Below, piece by piece: positions 61,840 to 64,000 of a stretch of 64,000 nucleotides of DNA. The notes below the pieces were generated by a model. It was not told where the DNA came from and searched no databases. It worked only from the letters and a program-made list of their open reading frames with translations. Numbering within the stretch: position 1 is the first letter of the stretch; each line of letters opens with the position of its first letter. The position numbers and the translations under genes were made by a program. Origin of the DNA: Isochrysis galbana (taxonomy: Eukaryota > Haptophyta > Isochrysidales > Isochrysidaceae); the NCBI GenBank assembly GCA_018136815.1, contig CM030934.1:7152977-7216976 (forward strand), in the 5' to 3' direction.

Positions 61840-62160
61840 CCCCCAGGAGCCAACGCCCCCAGGAGCTACCGGGGGCCCCTAGGAGCTATCGGGGGGAAAT
61901 TTTCTCCCGATCGCCAACAGCCCCACCGAGAGCTGCCGGGGGACCGAGACAATCCCCCGAGAGCTATTGGGAGATTTTACGTCCCCCGGGGAGCTATCGC
62001 GTTTTAGGGTCGGCCCCCAATAGCTATCGGGGGCGAAAGGCGGCCCCCGATAGCTATTGGGGGGAAAACGACGGGCGCCAATAGCTATTGGGGGAAAACC
62101 ACGGGCGCCGATAGCTATCGGGGGGCTGTCCTCGAGCCCCCAGGCGCTATTCCCCCCGTA
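61840..62160. repeat. array of short hairpins built on CCCCGATAGCTATCGGGG
   Basis: About ten imperfect units of 28-36 bp each contain a near-perfect palindrome, such as CCCCCAATAGCTATCGGGGG (62005), CCCCCGATAGCTATTGGGGG (62043) and GCCGATAGCTATCGGGGGG (62107). They are separated by short purine-rich spacers (CGAAAGGCGG, AAAACGACGGGC). Units decay toward 61840 (CAGGAGCTACCGGGGG). They lie directly after ATGTTACCCCCCAGGAGCCA, a block shared with 14350. Confidence 0.9.
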
Positions 62161-62424
62161 AGCTGTCAGGGTGACGGTCCCATTTCACTTGCAGTCACCT
62201 CGTACTCTGTCTCTGTTCATACCTCAATCTTACGGTGCTGTTACGATGACGATGAATCTTATGGTCGTTCTTATGGCGGTGCCTTGCGACTTTCGACACT
62301 ACAACGAAATTCTCGTCGGTGAGAGTGTGGAGACAAGGGTGTTTATGGAAGAAAACGCTGGAGGCAACTCACCCAGGAAATCCTCTCTTCTTCTTCATAT
62401 CGCACTCTCTCGCTCCCACACCGC

Positions 62425-63060
62425 ATGTCACAAATGGCGCCCTCACCCCTTCTCAATGCCCCTTCCGCTGCTGCAGGTGTGACACCGCAGCAGTGGGAGG
62501 AGGCAAAGAGACTCTTTTATCAGCTGGTGGCTGATTTCAAGAGCCGCGCCATGGATGCCGCAAAACGTGCTGAGATCGTCCACCTTCTCAAGAACTGGGA
62601 CGTGCTCGACGCCAAGCAGCGGCGTCTCTACGGGGGGGGCCAACCACAACTATTGGAAGAGCAAGTACGAGCTCGCGCCCACGCTGCCCAACAAGCCAGC
62701 AACTCTCCTCTCCAAGGCCACTGGCAAGCGCGTCGTGGTGTACGAGGAAGCCTTCGACGCAGTGAAGGTGGTCCACGAGAATATTGAGTGCGCCCGCCCC
62801 CCCCCATCCGCCTCCCCTGCCCCTCACACCTGACGCCCTCTTCCTTGCTTGTGCTGGGTAGAGTTGCATGCGAATGATGTGCAGCTGTACAAGGCCGCGG
62901 CAGAAGCGTACGGCGACTCAGTCACGCGCAACATGTGCCTCGCCTTCGTCAAGTGCTGCCCTGTGTGCGTGTGTGCGTGTCGGCGCGAGTGCGGAAGGCA
63001 AAAGCCGCAGGGCACAGACCAATCATCACACACGGCTTCAACTCAAGGGGGCAGGTGTGC
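62425..63060 (+). pseudogene. decayed retroelement integrase (H2C2 zinc-binding type)
   Basis: The ATG at 62425 reads VTPQQWEEAKRLFYQLVADF and LKNWDVLDAKQRRLYGGG. At an eight-G run (62630-62638) the frame shifts to NHNYWKSKYELAPTLPNKPA and KRVVVYEEAFDAVKVVHENI. After a gap of about 70 bp that looks intron-like but does not keep frame, LHANDVQLYKAAAEAYGDSV and MCLAFVKCCPVC follow. HENI...HAND and CCPVC form the H-x-H and C-x2-C pairs of integrase zinc domains. GHRPIITHGFNSRGQV, the start of the integrase core, is in another frame at 63000-63050. The catalytic DDE part is absent. It resembles KRBA2-like integrases seen in retroelements and related elements. At least two frame breaks make it non-functional. 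Confidence 0.65.
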
Positions 63061-63300
63061 GGAATGCGTGCACGTGCGCGTTACACCCACACCAACACCT
63101 CACCAACGCCTTTCGCGTCGACCCTCCTCTCATTTGCAACAAGTTGACTCCACACGAAGCACGCCTTGCAGGCAAAGTCAGGATGATGCACAACTTCCTG
63201 AGCATCGACGAATGCAAGCAGATCCGGAATCTTCCTGGCAAAAGGACATGGCAACCTATAATCAATTCGCTCGTTCCCGGTTCTACTTCCACGGACACCA
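63061..63300. other. flank of the integrase remnant
   Basis: A frame around 63181-63316 reads MMHNFLSIDECKQIRNLPGK, protein-like but unrecognised; it may be a further part of the same element or an exon. AACAAGTTGACTCCACACG at 63138 echoes 20105 and 45889. Confidence 0.3.
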
Positions 63301-63720
63301 AGGCCCTGGACCCCTAGAGGCTCCTAGAGGCCAGCTCAGGGGGCAGAGAGAGGAGGCTGGGGCTGGGCCCTGGCCTCCCCGCCTCCCCGCCTCCCCTGCC
63401 TCTCCCTCGCTGGCGCTCCCGAGCCTCTGGGGCCCCCACGCTGCACCTGTCTGCCTGTCGACAGGGCGACAGGGGGGGAGGGGGGGTTGGAGCGATGGGC
63501 TGGCCACGACTGGCCAGGACGCGCGAGGCAGGCGAGCCTGCCAAGGAGAGAGTGGGAGTGGGTCAGTAGGGCTGTATGCTCCTGGCAAGCCATCAGGCAT
63601 GCTAGGAGCATGAGTGGTTCCTCCCCCATGGCAGGGGAGGAGTGGAGAGAGGGGGGGGCTCGTGCCCCCCCATGCCCCCATGGGCGAACCAAGTAAATAC
63701 TTCAAGTATAAACTTAGTTG
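63300..63720 (+). repeat. GC-rich dispersed repeat with AAACTTAGTT end
   Basis: Direct, diverged copy of 60230-60660; its right half is the inverted copy of 59086-59300. It ends GCGAACCAAGTAAATACTTC and AAGTATAAACTTAGTTGAA at 63702-63720. Confidence 0.6.
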
Positions 63721-63744
63721 AATAAAACAGAAAACAGAAAACAG

Positions 63745-63822
63745 CGAAAAACACATGTTTTGGGCCTCCGAAGTGTTTTTGGCCTCCGAAAAAAACCACT
63801 GTTCCTGTGTTTCACATGTAGG
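63745..63822 (-). repeat. dispersed repeat end, partner of 46110-46186
   Basis: TGTTTTGGGCCTCCGAAG, TTTTTGGCCTCCGAAAAAAA, CTGTTCCTG and TTTCACATGTAGG match 46110-46186. GGCCTCCGAA is duplicated in this copy. Confidence 0.65.
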
Positions 63823-64000
63823 CTCCCTGGAGACTCCCTTCTCCCTTCCTTCCCCCCCATCATTCCTTTGTCTTTGTCTTCGGTCGCTTCGGTATCCGGG
63901 GCACGGCCCAGGTGCGCTACCGTGGGCCTGGTTCACAGTGCGGGTTCAGGGCAGGCCTTTTGAGCGCGTGGTGTGCGTGGCTGGCTTATATTGCTTGGGT
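63823..64000. other. right edge of the window, nothing supportable
   Basis: Short stretch with no recognisable gene or repeat. Confidence 0.4.

Noticed and set aside
61248..62084. 278-codon plus-strand frame containing repeated SYRG/SYWG units
   Set aside because: The left half is the antisense of the two-exon gene at 60844-61613, and the repeats are the hairpin array read as codons.
61840..62160. CRISPR array
   Set aside because: Units are palindromic with very short, similar spacers, in a eukaryotic context with no cas genes; it is a hairpin/tandem repeat.

Overview
This window is nuclear DNA of a eukaryote, most likely a photosynthetic marine microalga with a red-lineage secondary plastid. 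A haptophyte is my best guess, and a pelagophyte-like stramenopile is the main alternative. The evidence is GC-rich genes with few short introns, frequent GTGCG-type donors, one probable GC-AG intron, a small protein with a three-part targeting leader (signal peptide, phenylalanine-containing transit region, twin-arginine thylakoid signal), and abundant GA/CT microsatellites. There are two assembly gaps of 100 N (14984-15083 and 51084-51183), each cutting a gene.

Layout. 1-3.1 kb: a spliced membrane protein with a histidine-kinase-type ATPase domain (minus). 4.1-6.4 kb: a broken LINE-type retrotransposon. 7.9-13.6 kb: an intronless 1900-residue superfamily 1 helicase with a DUF4011-like N-terminus and a probable Vsr/DUF559-type nuclease domain (minus). 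14.4-17.3 kb: a giant GA microsatellite, a gap and an ABCG half-transporter whose Walker A motif lies on a 34-nt micro-exon. 18.3-19.4 kb: a DDE-transposase-like tail. 20.8-23.4 kb: a second LINE 3' end split by a 2048-bp TIR element with a 7-bp target duplication. 23.7-25.4 kb: alanine-aminotransferase-like enzyme. 26.5 kb: short capsid/penton-like fragment. 27.6-28.6 kb: third LINE fragment. 30.0 kb: small hypothetical ORF. 32.8-33.4 kb: TRM112. 34.3-35.3 kb: GtrA-like membrane protein. 37.6-38.0 kb: small thylakoid-lumen protein. 41.1-42.2 kb: ShKT plus prolyl 4-hydroxylase. 46.6-48.2 kb: GH27 alpha-galactosidase-like enzyme. 50.1-52.5 kb: EF-hand/TIR-like/ankyrin gene broken by a gap. 52.6-53.1 kb: a 475-bp TA-flanked MITE. 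54.1-57.9 kb: a myosin heavy chain. 60.8-61.6 kb: unknown two-exon gene. 61.8-62.1 kb: hairpin array. 62.4-63.1 kb: decayed integrase.

The genes are unrelated housekeeping and accessory functions, as expected for a eukaryotic contig, and no operon or pathway joins them. More than half of the non-coding DNA is visibly repetitive: at least three LINE copies, several TIR families, tandem duplications and simple repeats. The most unusual features are the helicase-nuclease protein, which has an architecture better known from bacteria, the EF-hand/TIR-like protein, the ABCG micro-exon, the six-nucleotide first exon of TRM112, and the palindromic hairpin array. All homology statements come from reading motifs by eye; no database search was run.
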